Assembly (NCBI GenBank): GCA_038237225.1
Contig: JBBRYX010000004.1
Span: forward strand, 124,001 to 188,000
DNA length: 64,000 bases
Reading direction: 5' to 3'
DNA from: DASVUC01 sp038237225
GTDB lineage: Bacteria > Planctomycetota > Phycisphaerae > Tepidisphaerales > Tepidisphaeraceae
The notes under the pieces were generated by a model. It worked only from the letters and a program-made list of their open reading frames with translations. It searched no databases and was not told the DNA's origin. The position numbers were made by a program, and so were the translations under genes. Positions 7,349-15,565 of the stretch are shown here, one piece after another; within the stretch, counting starts at the first letter, position 1, and each line of letters opens with the position of its first letter.

Positions 7349-9346
7349 ATGACGGACCTGCGGGAGACGCTTCAGAATGTGTTCGGGCTGAATGAGTTTC
7401 GGCCTGCGCAGCGCGAGGTGATTGAGGATGTGCTGGGGGGGAAAGACGTGCTGTGCGTGATGCCGACGGGGGCTGGGAAGAGCCTTTGTTATCAGTTGCC
7501 GGCGACGGAACTTTCGGGGTTGGCGATTGTGGTGTCACCGCTCATCAGTTTGATGGCGGATCAGGTGCAGCAGTTGCGGGATGAGGGGCTGACGGCGGAG
7601 ATGCTGAACAGCGCGCTGGATGCGGATGAGCAGCGGCGCGTGCTGCGCGAGCTTGAGGCGGGGTTTAACGGACTGCTGTATGTGGCGCCCGAGCGGTTCT
7701 TCGCGTCTTCGTTTCAGAATGTGATGGCGAGGGTGAGCGGGCAGATCAAACTGTTCGCGGTGGATGAAGCGCACTGCATCAGCCAGTGGGGGCATGATTT
7801 TCGGCCGGAGTATTCGCAGCTTGGGCAGATCCGGCAGAGGCTGGGGAACCCGACGACCATCGCGCTGACGGCGACGGCGACGGAAGATGTTCGCGCGGAC
7901 ATCGTTCGACGATTGGGACTGCGCGAGCCGACAATCGTGGTGACGGGGTTTGATCGGCCGAACCTGCGGTATGAATCCCGTGCGGTCTCGGGCGGGAAGA
8001 AGAAGGATGAAGCGCTGGTGGAGCTTCTGAAGAAGGAGGCGGGGGGCGGAATTGTTTATTGCGCGACGCGGAAGAATGTCGAGAGCGTGACGGAACTGCT
8101 GAGCGATCGGCTGCGGGGGAGGAAGGTGTTTGCTTATCACGCGGGGATGACGCATGACGCGCGGACGGCGAGCCAGGAAGGGTGGATGGAGAGCACGAAC
8201 GGGATCGCGGTGGCGACGAACGCGTTTGGGATGGGGATTAATAAGCCGGACACGCGGTGGGTGGTGCACTACAACATGCCGGGGACGCTGGAGGCGTATT
8301 ACCAGGAGGCGGGGCGCGGGGGGCGCGATGGTTTGCCGGCGCGGTGCGTGATGTTGTTCAGTTATCAGGACCGGTACACGCAGGAGTTCTTCATCGACAA
8401 GATCGGGGAGGAGAGGAATGGGGATGCTCGGGGCGCGGCCGATGCGAAGGTGATCGAGGAGATCAAGAAGCGTGCCCGGGCGAAGCTGGAGCTGATGCTG
8501 AAATATGGGGGGTCGCGCATTTGCCGGCGGCAGATGATCCTGGACTATTTTGGCGATGAGAGCGAGGTGGTGGATTGCCACTGCGATATCTGCCGGCGGG
8601 ACGAGGATGGAATGGTGGCGACCGGACCGGCGCCGGTGCTGCCGGATGAGGTGGTGATGCTGGTTCGGCAACTGTTGTCGGGTGTTGCGCGGCTGCATGG
8701 GAAATTTGGGGTTGGCGCGGTGGCGGAGCTGCTGACCGGCGCGGACAACGAGCGAATGCGACGGTGGGAGCTGGACCGGTTGTCGGTGCACGGCTTGCTG
8801 CGGGCGCATGCGGTGAAGCGCGTGGTGGCGATGCTGCATCGGGTGCTTGAAGCGGGGCTTGCGCGGCAGCGCGATCCGGAGGGGACGAAGTTTATGCCGG
8901 TGATCGAGCTGACGGCGGCGGGGGTGGCGGTGATGAAGGGCGAGGCGATGCCGCCGGTGAGTCTGGCGGATCTGGTTCCGCGTGCTGGGTCTCGCGAATC
9001 GGGGACGAATCCGCGGTCGATGAGGACGAATCCTCGCGCCCGAGCGGAAGCAGAGTTTGTGGAGAATGATTCGCCGGAAGTGAGGGAGCGATTTGAGCGG
9101 CTGCGATCGTGCAGAGCGAGGTTGGCGAAAGTTAAGGCGATACCCCCCTACTGCATTTGTCATGACAGCACCTTGAAGCTCATCGCGAGCAGCGCGCCGG
9201 GAACGATGGCGGCGTTGGAGCAGATCAAGGGGATGGGGCCGTACAAGGTGAAGACCTACGGGAAGATGCTGCTGGAAGCGATTCATTCGGATGGGTCGCG
9301 GCTGGAAAGCCAGCTTGCGCCGGATCCGGTTGATGATTACTCATAG
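7349..9346 (+). CDS. recQ: ATP-dependent DNA helicase RecQ
   Basis: 3'-5' DNA helicase of recombination and fork repair. The domain order in 665 residues is complete: helicase lobe 1 with Walker A PTGAGKS (about residue 38) and DEAH box (about 138); lobe 2 with the arginine-finger QEAGRGGRDG motif; a RecQ C-terminal zinc site with four cysteines (ICRRQ then CHCDIC, about 392-415); a winged helix; and an HRDC domain at about 585-650 ending in GMGPYKVKTYG. A TATAAT box lies just upstream. It appears to be a monocistronic unit between a recombinase relic and a palindromic repeat block. Confidence 0.95.
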   Translation: MTDLRETLQNVFGLNEFRPAQREVIEDVLGGKDVLCVMPTGAGKSLCYQLPATELSGLAIVVSPLISLMADQVQQLRDEGLTAEMLNSALDADEQRRVLRELEAGFNGLLYVAPERFFASSFQNVMARVSGQIKLFAVDEAHCISQWGHDFRPEYSQLGQIRQRLGNPTTIALTATATEDVRADIVRRLGLREPTIVVTGFDRPNLRYESRAVSGGKKKDEALVELLKKEAGGGIVYCATRKNVESVTELLSDRLRGRKVFAYHAGMTHDARTASQEGWMESTNGIAVATNAFGMGINKPDTRWVVHYNMPGTLEAYYQEAGRGGRDGLPARCVMLFSYQDRYTQEFFIDKIGEERNGDARGAADAKVIEEIKKRARAKLELMLKYGGSRICRRQMILDYFGDESEVVDCHCDICRRDEDGMVATGPAPVLPDEVVMLVRQLLSGVARLHGKFGVGAVAELLTGADNERMRRWELDRLSVHGLLRAHAVKRVVAMLHRVLEAGLARQRDPEGTKFMPVIELTAAGVAVMKGEAMPPVSLADLVPRAGSRESGTNPRSMRTNPRARAEAEFVENDSPEVRERFERLRSCRARLAKVKAIPPYCICHDSTLKLIASSAPGTMAALEQIKGMGPYKVKTYGKMLLEAIHSDGSRLESQLAPDPVDDYS

Positions 9347-9400
9347 CGGCGTTCCGCAGGCAAGCCCTTATATCAGTGTGCAAGACCACGCGCCGTTCGT

Positions 9401-9675
9401 TGTCATCCTGAGTCTATGAAGATTTGACTGTAGCACGGGCATCTTGCCCGTGTCTGTATCGCCAACACGGGCAAGATGCCCGTGCTACAGGAAAAGTTCA
9501 CACGCGCTGAGGTACTGCGAAGGATCTGTCTGGTGAGCAATTCAGGCCAGATCCTTGGGAGTACCTCAGAGGTTGTGACCTTTTCAACAGTAGCATGGGC
9601 GTCTCGCCCATGTTCTTCAGGGGACATGGGCGAGACGCCCATGCTACTAAAAATTCACACGTTCTCAGGATGACA
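9401..9675. repeat. Nested palindromic repeat element
   Basis: Most of the 422-base gap between recQ and the ribokinase gene is one composite of inverted repeats. The outer arms are TGTCATCCTGAG and CTCAGGATGACA. A middle pair around CTGAGGTACT and AGTACCTCAG is joined by a GGATCT/AGATCC centre. Two compact palindromes lie at 9430-9488 (GTAGCACGGGCATCTTGCCC type) and 9590-9647 (GTAGCATGGGCGTCTCGCCC type). The palindromes belong to the family seen once at 3377. No coding potential is believed. It resembles REP/MITE-like planctomycete elements. Confidence 0.8.
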
Positions 9676-9768
9676 ATCAGCGCCGAATCGCGCGCAGCCA
9701 TTTAGTGGGGAAATCGCGATAACAATTCATCGGTATTCGCACATGCAATTTCCCTTTAGCATGGCGGA

Positions 9769-10731
9769 ATGAGCGAAAGCGGCCCGATCGTTGTTATTGG
9801 CTCGGTGAACATGGATCTCGTTTGCCGGATTGAAGCGATGCCCAAACCAGGGGAGACGATTCTTGGGGGTGACTTCGTCACGGTTCCGGGCGGGAAAGGC
9901 GCCAACCAGGCGGTTGCGGCGGCGAAGCTGTCAGGAGGCGGGCGCGATGTGTTCATGCTTGCGCGCGTCGGCGGTGACGATTTCGGCGAGAGGCTTCTCA
10001 ACGGGCTTCGACAGCATGAGGTCAAATTGGATTTCGTCACGGTCACCGAGGGCGTTTCCAGCGGGATCGCGATGATTCTCGTGGATAAGAAGGGGGAGAA
10101 CTCCATCGTGGTAGCGCCGGGAGCGAATGCAAAGTTGACCGAGCGGGATGTGGATGCCGCGCAGGACATCATCCGGCAAGCGAGTTGCGTGGTGATGCAG
10201 CTCGAGATTCCGCTGGCGACCGTGAAGCATGCGATTGCGATGTGCCAGCGGTTTGGGGTTTATACGATTCTGGATCCGGCGCCGGTGCCTGCGCGGGGGC
10301 TGCCGCGCGCGTTTTATGGGGTTGACCTGCTGACGCCGAACCAGACGGAAGCGGAGCTGCTTCTGGGCGTGGAGGTTTCGCATCGGGTTCGAAGGAAGCG
10401 GGTTGCGGATCCGAAGCAGCTTGCGGGGGAACTTTTGTCGCGCGGAGCGGAAGCTGTTGTCTTGAAGCTCGGGAATCACGGGGCGATGGTCGCTACTGCG
10501 GATGGGTTTGTCGCGGTAAAGGGATTTAAGGCCAAGGTCGTGGACACCACGGCGGCGGGGGATGCGTTTACGGGGGCTCTTGCGGTCGCGCGGGCGGAGG
10601 GCGTGAACCTGGATGAGGCCGTGCGCTTCGCGAATGCTGCCGGGGCGATTTGTTGTGAGGGTTTTGGAGCGCAGCCGTCGCTGCCGGATCGGGTACGAGT
10701 TCATAGGCTTGCGGCATCGCGGGCGAAGTAG
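9769..10731 (+). CDS. rbsK: Ribokinase (PfkB family)
   Basis: ATP-dependent sugar kinase of 320 residues that phosphorylates D-ribose at O5. The N-terminal signature GSVNMDL, the PGGKGANQAVAAAKL motif (about residues 43-57) and the C-terminal DTTAAGDAFTGAL anion-hole and catalytic aspartate motif (about residue 260) are all present. It stands alone; no ribose transporter or RbsD lies next to it. A related PfkB substrate such as another pentose or nucleoside cannot be excluded from sequence alone. Confidence 0.88.
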   Translation: MSESGPIVVIGSVNMDLVCRIEAMPKPGETILGGDFVTVPGGKGANQAVAAAKLSGGGRDVFMLARVGGDDFGERLLNGLRQHEVKLDFVTVTEGVSSGIAMILVDKKGENSIVVAPGANAKLTERDVDAAQDIIRQASCVVMQLEIPLATVKHAIAMCQRFGVYTILDPAPVPARGLPRAFYGVDLLTPNQTEAELLLGVEVSHRVRRKRVADPKQLAGELLSRGAEAVVLKLGNHGAMVATADGFVAVKGFKAKVVDTTAAGDAFTGALAVARAEGVNLDEAVRFANAAGAICCEGFGAQPSLPDRVRVHRLAASRAK

Positions 10732-10754
10732 ACACGAAAGCATTTTTTGTTTGG

Positions 10755-10838
10755 GGCGATGCCTGCGTCGCGGCTTACGCGAAGGTTGGAATAGCGTTTC
10801 CTTCGCGGCTGCGCGGCGACCGCGACGCGGGCGTCGCC
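10755..10838. repeat. Imperfect 19-bp inverted repeat (GGCGATGCCTGCGTCGCGG)
   Basis: The left arm GGCGATGCCTGCGTCGCGG (10755-10773) pairs with CCGCGACGCGGGCGTCGCC (10820-10838) with few mismatches. An inner pair CGCGAAGG/CCTTCGCG continues the stem. It is downstream of the ribokinase gene and may stop transcription, but it looks like another dispersed palindrome. Confidence 0.7.
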
Positions 10839-10909
10839 TTTACAATTCGGCGTGTTGTTGCGTGCAGGTGCCAACTCCACCTAAGCTTTAGCAATAGAAG
10901 GAGTATTTC

Positions 10910-11425
10910 ATGGCGGACGAACAGCCCTCATTGCACATTGATACCGATTGGAAGAAGCAGGCGCAGGAAGAGAAACGGAAGCTGGCGGAGCAGGAAGCGG
11001 CCAAGAAGGCGCCGGCCCAGCCGGCTGGACCGTCGAGTGCCGGACCACCGGCAGCTCCGCCCGGCGCATCCGCTGGGGCGAGTGCGGGTTCGAGTGCCGC
11101 ACCGGGAACGCGCGCGAGCGCGGGTCCAACGGGAGCGGGCGGGAGAGCGCGCGAGCGCGGCCAGGTTCCGCAGGCGAACTTCGCGAGTTTGGTGCAGTCG
11201 ATGGTGACCCAGGTGCTGTTTTACCTGGGTGACCTTTCTCCTCGCGGCGCGGAGCCTCAGATCAATTTGGACATGGCCAAGTACAACATCGATATTCTCG
11301 GGGTGCTCGACGAGAAGACGAAGAACAACCTGACGGATGATGAAAAACGCATGTTGGATGCGGCGCTTTATGAAGCACGGATGCGGTACGTGAGTGTGGC
11401 ATCGCAATATGCCACCGTGGATTGA
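10910..11425 (+). CDS. DUF1844 domain protein
   Basis: The 171-residue product has a Lys/Glu-rich helix of about 25 residues, then a low-complexity Ala/Gly/Pro/Ser stretch to roughly residue 80, then the DUF1844 domain (about 85-165: FASLVQSMVTQVLFYLGD and QINLDMAKYNIDILGVLDEKT). DUF1844 proteins are widespread in planctomycetes, acidobacteria and delta-proteobacteria and have no firmly assigned function. An AGAAGGAG ribosome site precedes the ATG. Confidence 0.85.
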   Translation: MADEQPSLHIDTDWKKQAQEEKRKLAEQEAAKKAPAQPAGPSSAGPPAAPPGASAGASAGSSAAPGTRASAGPTGAGGRARERGQVPQANFASLVQSMVTQVLFYLGDLSPRGAEPQINLDMAKYNIDILGVLDEKTKNNLTDDEKRMLDAALYEARMRYVSVASQYATVD

Positions 11426-11765
11426 ACTGCTCGTTTTTGGTTAGGGCGTATCGAGTGCGTGGGTGGTGCAGTTTGGGTTAACCGCGCATGACTGGAAACA
11501 TCGTTGGAAGTGGGCCTTCGGCCCGACCGCTACGCAAACACGGACGATGTTTCAGTATCGCGCGCATCCGGTCCGGACGCGCACGCATTGCGCTCGTTAT
11601 TCCGCGAAACCTTGCGCATTTCCTGCTTCTGTACTGGAATTACCCTCCAACGTCCGATACAAACAAACAAGCGGCACTGTCTGCGCCACTTCCTCCAGAT
11701 GGAACTGGATGGAAGGGCGCAACGTCCGTGAGTGCATGTTTTACCCTCAACCCACGAGGCCACGG
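11426..11765. other. 340-base gap before the amidase gene
   Basis: I see no convincing gene here. There is one imperfect hairpin with arms GAAACATCGT (11495-11504) and ACGATGTTTC (11544-11553). An in-frame upstream extension of the amidase through this stretch has no lipoprotein or export character and is not accepted. Confidence 0.5.
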
Positions 11766-12500
11766 ATGGCTAAGCATTGGGCCCTTCTCGCACTCTTCCT
11801 CTTCCTTTTGACGGGCTGCCAATCGAGCCAGACGGCGGTGTCGCAGATTCCGCCTCCGAGTTTTGCCGGTCCGAACATTGCGAAACAGGCAGCGCCAGCG
11901 CCGCGGCAATTGCCGGGCGCGCCGCCGGTCGCGGCTGCTGCTTCAGGTCCGCGTGATTGGGTGCCCAGAGCCCCGGCGCGCCCTTGGCGCTGGATCGTCA
12001 TTCATCACTCCGCGAGCCCGTCAGGCTCGATGAACGTGTTTGACCGCGAGCACAAGGCCAAGGGATGGGACGGCGTCGGCTATCATTTTGTCATCGGCAA
12101 CGGCACCAACAGCAGCGATGGGCAGATTGAAGTCACGCCCCGCTGGCCCGTGCAGAAATGGGGCGCGCATGCCAAGACCGCGGACAACCGCTATAACGAG
12201 TATGGGATCGGCATCTGCATGGTCGGCAACTTCGACGTGGAACGCCCCACCGCGAAACAGCTCGCGTCGCTCGCACGGCTCGTGGCTTATCTCTCGAAAA
12301 CGTATCACATCTCGGTGACCAACGTCATTGGCCACCGAGACACGAAGCCGACGGACTGTCCCGGAAAATACGTGAGCCTCCCGATCATTCGCCAGATGGC
12401 TCAAGCCGCATCGCGGAACACGCTTGCGGAAGGTTCAACCGCTGCCGACAGCGCTCGCACCGCAAGTGCGGAGCTTATGAAGGATGCCACGGCGCCATAG
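11766..12500 (+). CDS. N-acetylmuramoyl-L-alanine amidase lipoprotein (Amidase_2)
   Basis: Cell-wall amidase that cleaves the bond between muramic acid and L-alanine. Residues 1-18 form a lipoprotein signal ending in the LLTGC lipobox, which fixes the start at 11766. The Amidase_2 domain (about residues 75-215) shows the zinc ligands in WIVIHHSAS, GHRDTKPTDCPGK (His and Cys) and the YHFVIGNG block. Ala/Pro-rich linkers flank the domain. It probably acts on peptidoglycan in the periplasm, in turnover or recycling. Confidence 0.88.
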   Translation: MAKHWALLALFLFLLTGCQSSQTAVSQIPPPSFAGPNIAKQAAPAPRQLPGAPPVAAAASGPRDWVPRAPARPWRWIVIHHSASPSGSMNVFDREHKAKGWDGVGYHFVIGNGTNSSDGQIEVTPRWPVQKWGAHAKTADNRYNEYGIGICMVGNFDVERPTAKQLASLARLVAYLSKTYHISVTNVIGHRDTKPTDCPGKYVSLPIIRQMAQAASRNTLAEGSTAADSARTASAELMKDATAP

Positions 12501-12658
12501 TGGTGCGTCAAGCATAAATGGTTGGGTCGGTGGTCCCGCGGCAGAGCCGCTGGGCTCTGGTTTGCGGGCGACAGTCGATCGATGACGGAGCGCTTGGTGC
12601 GCTTGGTGCGCTTGAATCCACCGGCCCTGCCGCTAGAGTAAGGGGCTCGGAAGTTGTC

Positions 12659-12732
12659 CGGGGTGTAGCTCAGCTTGGTAGAGCGTTGGGTTCGGGACTC
12701 AAAGGTCGCAAGTTCAAATCTTGTCACCCCGA
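12659..12732 (+). tRNA. tRNA-Pro(CGG)
   Basis: A 74-nt cloverleaf: acceptor stem CGGGGTG/CACCCCG, anticodon arm TTGGG-TTCGGGA-CTCAA (anticodon CGG), T arm GCAAG-TTCAAAT-CTTGT and discriminator A. CCA is not encoded. A hairpin follows 14 bases later. Confidence 0.93.
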
Positions 12733-12746
12733 CTTGATGAGACTTT

Positions 12747-12776
12747 AAGCCCTTCGACCAGCATGTCGAAGGGCTT
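12747..12776 (+). terminator. Terminator hairpin after tRNA-Pro
   Basis: AAGCCCTTCGAC and GTCGAAGGGCTT form a perfect 12-bp stem with a 6-nt loop, followed by ATTCATT rather than a clean U-tract. Its place directly after the tRNA gene supports a role in termination. Confidence 0.7.
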
Positions 12777-12890
12777 ATTCATTCCGGGACGAGACTTGCT
12801 CCGTCGAAGTTCAAAAACACAAACTCAAGCAGGGCGCGTTTCGGGGGTAATCTGCCGTTAGATGCCCGCAGTCGCGCGAATCGTCCTTGA

Positions 12891-12936
12891 AAAGGGGTCA
12901 GGAAGGTTTTTGGGATAAAACCTTCCTGACCCCTTT
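12891..12936. repeat. 20-bp perfect hairpin AAAGGGGTCAGGAAGGTTTT
   Basis: Two exact complementary arms (12891-12910 and 12917-12936) flank TGGGAT. A further half copy (TTGACCCCTTTTC) follows. It lies between tRNA-Pro and the convergent lamin-tail gene, where it could act as a bidirectional terminator. The GGGGTCAGG/CCTGACCCC motif is a recurrent dispersed repeat in bacteria. Confidence 0.75.
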
Positions 12937-12975
12937 CCTGTTGACCCCTTTTCTGTTTCTGATCCTGACGGGAAT

Positions 12976-13674
12976 TTATCCTCGCTTCACCGAACCGCGC
13001 TTCGGCGGCTTCCGCGCCGGTCCACCCTTTCCGCCCGCCTTCGCGACCGGTTGGGTCGCGGCCTGCTTGATGCCTTCTCCGGGCGTTCCTCTCCCGTGGC
13101 CCTTGAAGTAATCCGCATTCGTCGCATTGCTTGCCACCCAATTCTCGGCGTGATCATTCGCCACTTTCGGGTCCGCGCCCGCCGGCACGATCAGTTGCAG
13201 GGAATCCGTCGAGCCTCGAAGATCCGGCCACGGCGATTCCACGCCATACACGACTTCATCAATAACTTCGCCTTTTGCATCGCGAATGGCCACGGAGTCG
13301 CCTTGGTTTGTGAGCCACGCGTACGCCGTCTCTCCCACGTAGATGTTCATCTCGGGCAATCCCAATCGCTCGTAGCACTCCCGCCGGCCAATCCCGATGA
13401 GCAGGTATTTCCCAGGCCCCACTGCCAGATCCGCGATCTCATAGCTCTGATTTGAATTCTGCGGCTTCGCCTTCGAGCCGCTTGTCACCCGGAACCCTTT
13501 CAGGTGCACCGTCTCATCGCCGAAGTTGTGAACCTCCACCCATTCCGTCTGAAGATCATCCGTCTCCTGCGAGCGCGGGTCGTACATGATCTCTGTAATC
13601 GCGATCTTCGGCCTTGCTTCCCCTGCCCCAACGCACAATAAGCACAACCCGACCCATGCCGCTCGCCAGTTCAT
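12976..13674 (-). CDS. Secreted lamin-tail (LTD) domain protein
   Basis: The 232-residue product has a signal peptide of about 20 residues (NWRAAWVGLCLLCVGAGEA), then one LTD-type immunoglobulin-like domain (about 22-165: KIAITEIMYDPR, EWVEVHNFGDETVHLKGF, GDSVAIRDAKGEVIDEVVYG), then a basic Gly/Lys/Pro tail. Bacterial LTD domains occur on exported proteins and nucleases, but no nuclease domain is present here. The function is unknown; it is probably an extracytoplasmic or surface protein. Confidence 0.75.
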   Translation of the reverse strand: MNWRAAWVGLCLLCVGAGEARPKIAITEIMYDPRSQETDDLQTEWVEVHNFGDETVHLKGFRVTSGSKAKPQNSNQSYEIADLAVGPGKYLLIGIGRRECYERLGLPEMNIYVGETAYAWLTNQGDSVAIRDAKGEVIDEVVYGVESPWPDLRGSTDSLQLIVPAGADPKVANDHAENWVASNATNADYFKGHGRGTPGEGIKQAATQPVAKAGGKGGPARKPPKRGSVKRG

Positions 13675-13769
13675 GCATCACTCCCCGATCAATGTGCCTG
13701 CAACGCTACCCCCGGTGAAACCTTGAAGCAAAGATTCTGATTTTCCGCGCCATCCCCTGCCTTCCGCCG

Positions 13770-13798
13770 TTGTACATTCAGAACCCCTGGGCTATCAT
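13770..13798 (+). promoter_or_regulatory. Promoter of the small basic protein gene
   Basis: TTGTAC (13770-13775) and TATCAT (13793-13798) are separated by exactly 17 bases and lie about 85 bases before the start codon. The -10 box matches consensus at five of six positions, the -35 box at three of six. AGAGGTATC precedes the ATG. Confidence 0.5.
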
Positions 13799-13884
13799 TC
13801 CCCCCCCGGTTTTGCTGTGGCCGCGTTCCGTGCTTCGGAGGTCACCGCGGCCTATTTTAACGTAATTCCAAGAGGTATCTGAAG

Positions 13885-14319
13885 ATGTCACTCGATCGAT
13901 CCCTGAAAGCCGCCAACGCACTGATTCGTCACCGCAACGTCCTGACTCGCGCCGAGCGGCTGGACAAGCTTAAGGAAGAGGAGAAGTGGAACGATTCGAA
14001 GAGCGTGTTCGGGCTACCCAAGGTAGGCCACCGCAAGATGGCCGTGATCAAGACCGTTAAGGCCGAAACCCCCGAGGGTGCCGCCGCGGCGGGTGGCGCC
14101 CCTGCTGCCGGTGCCGCGCCGGCTGCTGCGGGTGCGAAGGGCGCGGCTCCTGCCAAAGGCGCCGCACCTGGCGCCAAAGGCGCCGCACCTGGCGCCAAAG
14201 GCGCCGCACCTGGCGCCAAAGGCGCTGCACCTGGCGCCAAAGGCGCTGCACCTGGCGCCAAAGGCGCTGCACCTGCCGCGGCTGCCGCCAAGGCCCCGGC
14301 TGCGGGCAAGAAGAAATAG
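13885..14319 (+). CDS. Small basic protein (TIGR04137 type) with GAKGAAP repeat tail
   Basis: The first 55 or so residues (MSLDRSLK, LIRHRNVLTRAERLDKL, SVFGLPKVGHRK) match the small basic protein family found in Planctomycetota, Verrucomicrobia and Chlamydiae. Family members usually end near there. This one continues for about 85 residues of Ala/Gly/Pro/Lys, including several exact GAKGAAP heptads. The fold of the core is short and basic, suggesting nucleic-acid or ribosome binding, but the function is not established. It has its own promoter and a strong terminator, so it is a monocistronic unit. Confidence 0.82.
   Translation: MSLDRSLKAANALIRHRNVLTRAERLDKLKEEEKWNDSKSVFGLPKVGHRKMAVIKTVKAETPEGAAAAGGAPAAGAAPAAAGAKGAAPAKGAAPGAKGAAPGAKGAAPGAKGAAPGAKGAAPGAKGAAPAAAAAKAPAAGKKK
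14154..14275 (+). repeat. 21-bp coding tandem repeat in the small basic protein gene
   Basis: About six near-identical 21-base units (GGCGCCGCACCTGGCGCCAAA) encode the GAAPGAK heptads. Units differ only at a synonymous GCC/GCT position, so the array is recent and could vary in copy number without breaking the frame. Confidence 0.9.
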
Positions 14320-14347
14320 GCCGAAACGCGAGCTTAACGAGAATTGT

Positions 14348-14392
14348 GAAGGCGGTTCACCTCAGCGGTCGACCGCCTTCTTTTCTTTTTTC
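14348..14392 (+). terminator. Rho-independent terminator of the small basic protein gene
   Basis: GAAGGCGGT (14348-14356) pairs with ACCGCCTTC (14372-14380), followed by a T-rich run TTTTCTTTTTTC. This is the clearest intrinsic terminator in the window. Confidence 0.85.
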
Positions 14393-14415
14393 ACCAGACG
14401 TTCTAGGGTTCAACC

Positions 14416-15561
14416 ATGCGATCTGCCACCGATTACCTCTCCCAGCGCGCGCTGGGCGTCGATGCGTCTGGAATCCGGAAGGTCTTTGACCTTGCCGCGA
14501 AGATGAAGGATCCGATCAACCTCTCCATCGGGCTTCCGGATTTTGATGTCCCGGAGGTCTGCAAAAACATCGCGATAGACTCGATCCGCAAAGGGCACAA
14601 CCGCTACACGCCAACACAAGGGATCGAGCCGCTTCGCGTGCGCCTTCGCGCGGAGCTGATGAAGGAAATCGGTCGTGACGTCGGTGAAGTCCTCATCACC
14701 TCCGGCGTCTCAGGAGGTCTTTTCCTCGCCATCCTTTCCACCATCAATCCCGGCGATGAAGCCGTCTTCCTCGATCCCTACTTCGTCATGTACAAGCACC
14801 TGCTCACACTCGCGGGCGGCAAGTCCATCATGATCGACAGCTACCCCGATTTTCGTTTCCACACGGATCGGGTGGAGAAGGCAATCACGCCGCGGACCAA
14901 GCTTCTCATCCTGAATTCCCCCAGCAACCCGACGGGTGCCGTGATGACGCAAAAGGAAGTCGATGCCGCGGTCGAGATTGCGAGAAGGCACGACCTCCTC
15001 ATCCTCTCCGATGAAATCTACGAACCCTTCCTCTACCAAGACCAAGGCCAAGGCCAGGGCTTGAGCCCTGGGATCCTCCCCTCACCCGCCCCTCTCTACG
15101 AAAAGACCATCCTCCTTCGCGGTTTCTCCAAGAGTCACGCGATGACCGGCTGGCGCCTCGGCTATGCCGCCGGCCCGGAGCCGATCATCAGCCAGATGAC
15201 CAAGCTCCAGCAATACACGTACGTTTGCGCCCCGTCGCCACTGCAATACGCGGCTCTGAAGGCGCTGGATGTTCCCATGGACGCCGCTCGGATCGCGTAT
15301 CAGCGCAAGCGCGACATCGTCTTCGACACGCTCAACAAGAAGTTCGAGGTCGTGAAACCGGATGGCGCGTTCTATACCTTCCCCAAAGCCCCCGCGGGAA
15401 TGACCGGCAGCGAATTCGTCGCCAAAGCCATCGACAACAATGTCCTCATCATCCCCGGCAACGTCTTTAGTGAGCGCGATACGCACTTCCGGATCAGCTA
15501 CGCGACCAGCGATGAGAAACTTCAACAAGGGTGCGAGATCCTGAATCGCCTGGCCAGTTGA
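14416..15561 (+). CDS. PLP-dependent class I/II aminotransferase
   Basis: Aminotransferase of 381 residues, fold type I. Recognisable features are the substrate-recognition NLSIGLPDFDVP loop, the PLP aspartate region LILSDEIYEPF (about residue 200), the NSPSNPTGAV motif and the Schiff-base lysine in RGFSKSHAMTGWRLGYA (about residue 239). It groups with aspartate/aromatic and pyruvate-linked aminotransferases; the substrate cannot be fixed. An unusual insert of about 18 residues rich in Gln/Gly/Pro follows the EPF motif (15040-15090), where the DNA has a short GCCAAGGCCAGG repeat and a palindrome, so a small repeat has probably expanded there. Confidence 0.85.
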   Translation: MRSATDYLSQRALGVDASGIRKVFDLAAKMKDPINLSIGLPDFDVPEVCKNIAIDSIRKGHNRYTPTQGIEPLRVRLRAELMKEIGRDVGEVLITSGVSGGLFLAILSTINPGDEAVFLDPYFVMYKHLLTLAGGKSIMIDSYPDFRFHTDRVEKAITPRTKLLILNSPSNPTGAVMTQKEVDAAVEIARRHDLLILSDEIYEPFLYQDQGQGQGLSPGILPSPAPLYEKTILLRGFSKSHAMTGWRLGYAAGPEPIISQMTKLQQYTYVCAPSPLQYAALKALDVPMDAARIAYQRKRDIVFDTLNKKFEVVKPDGAFYTFPKAPAGMTGSEFVAKAIDNNVLIIPGNVFSERDTHFRISYATSDEKLQQGCEILNRLAS

Positions 15562-15565
15562 TGTT

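Noticed and set aside
7535..9286. 583-codon minus-strand frame opposite recQ
   Set aside because: Shadow of the recQ coding sequence.
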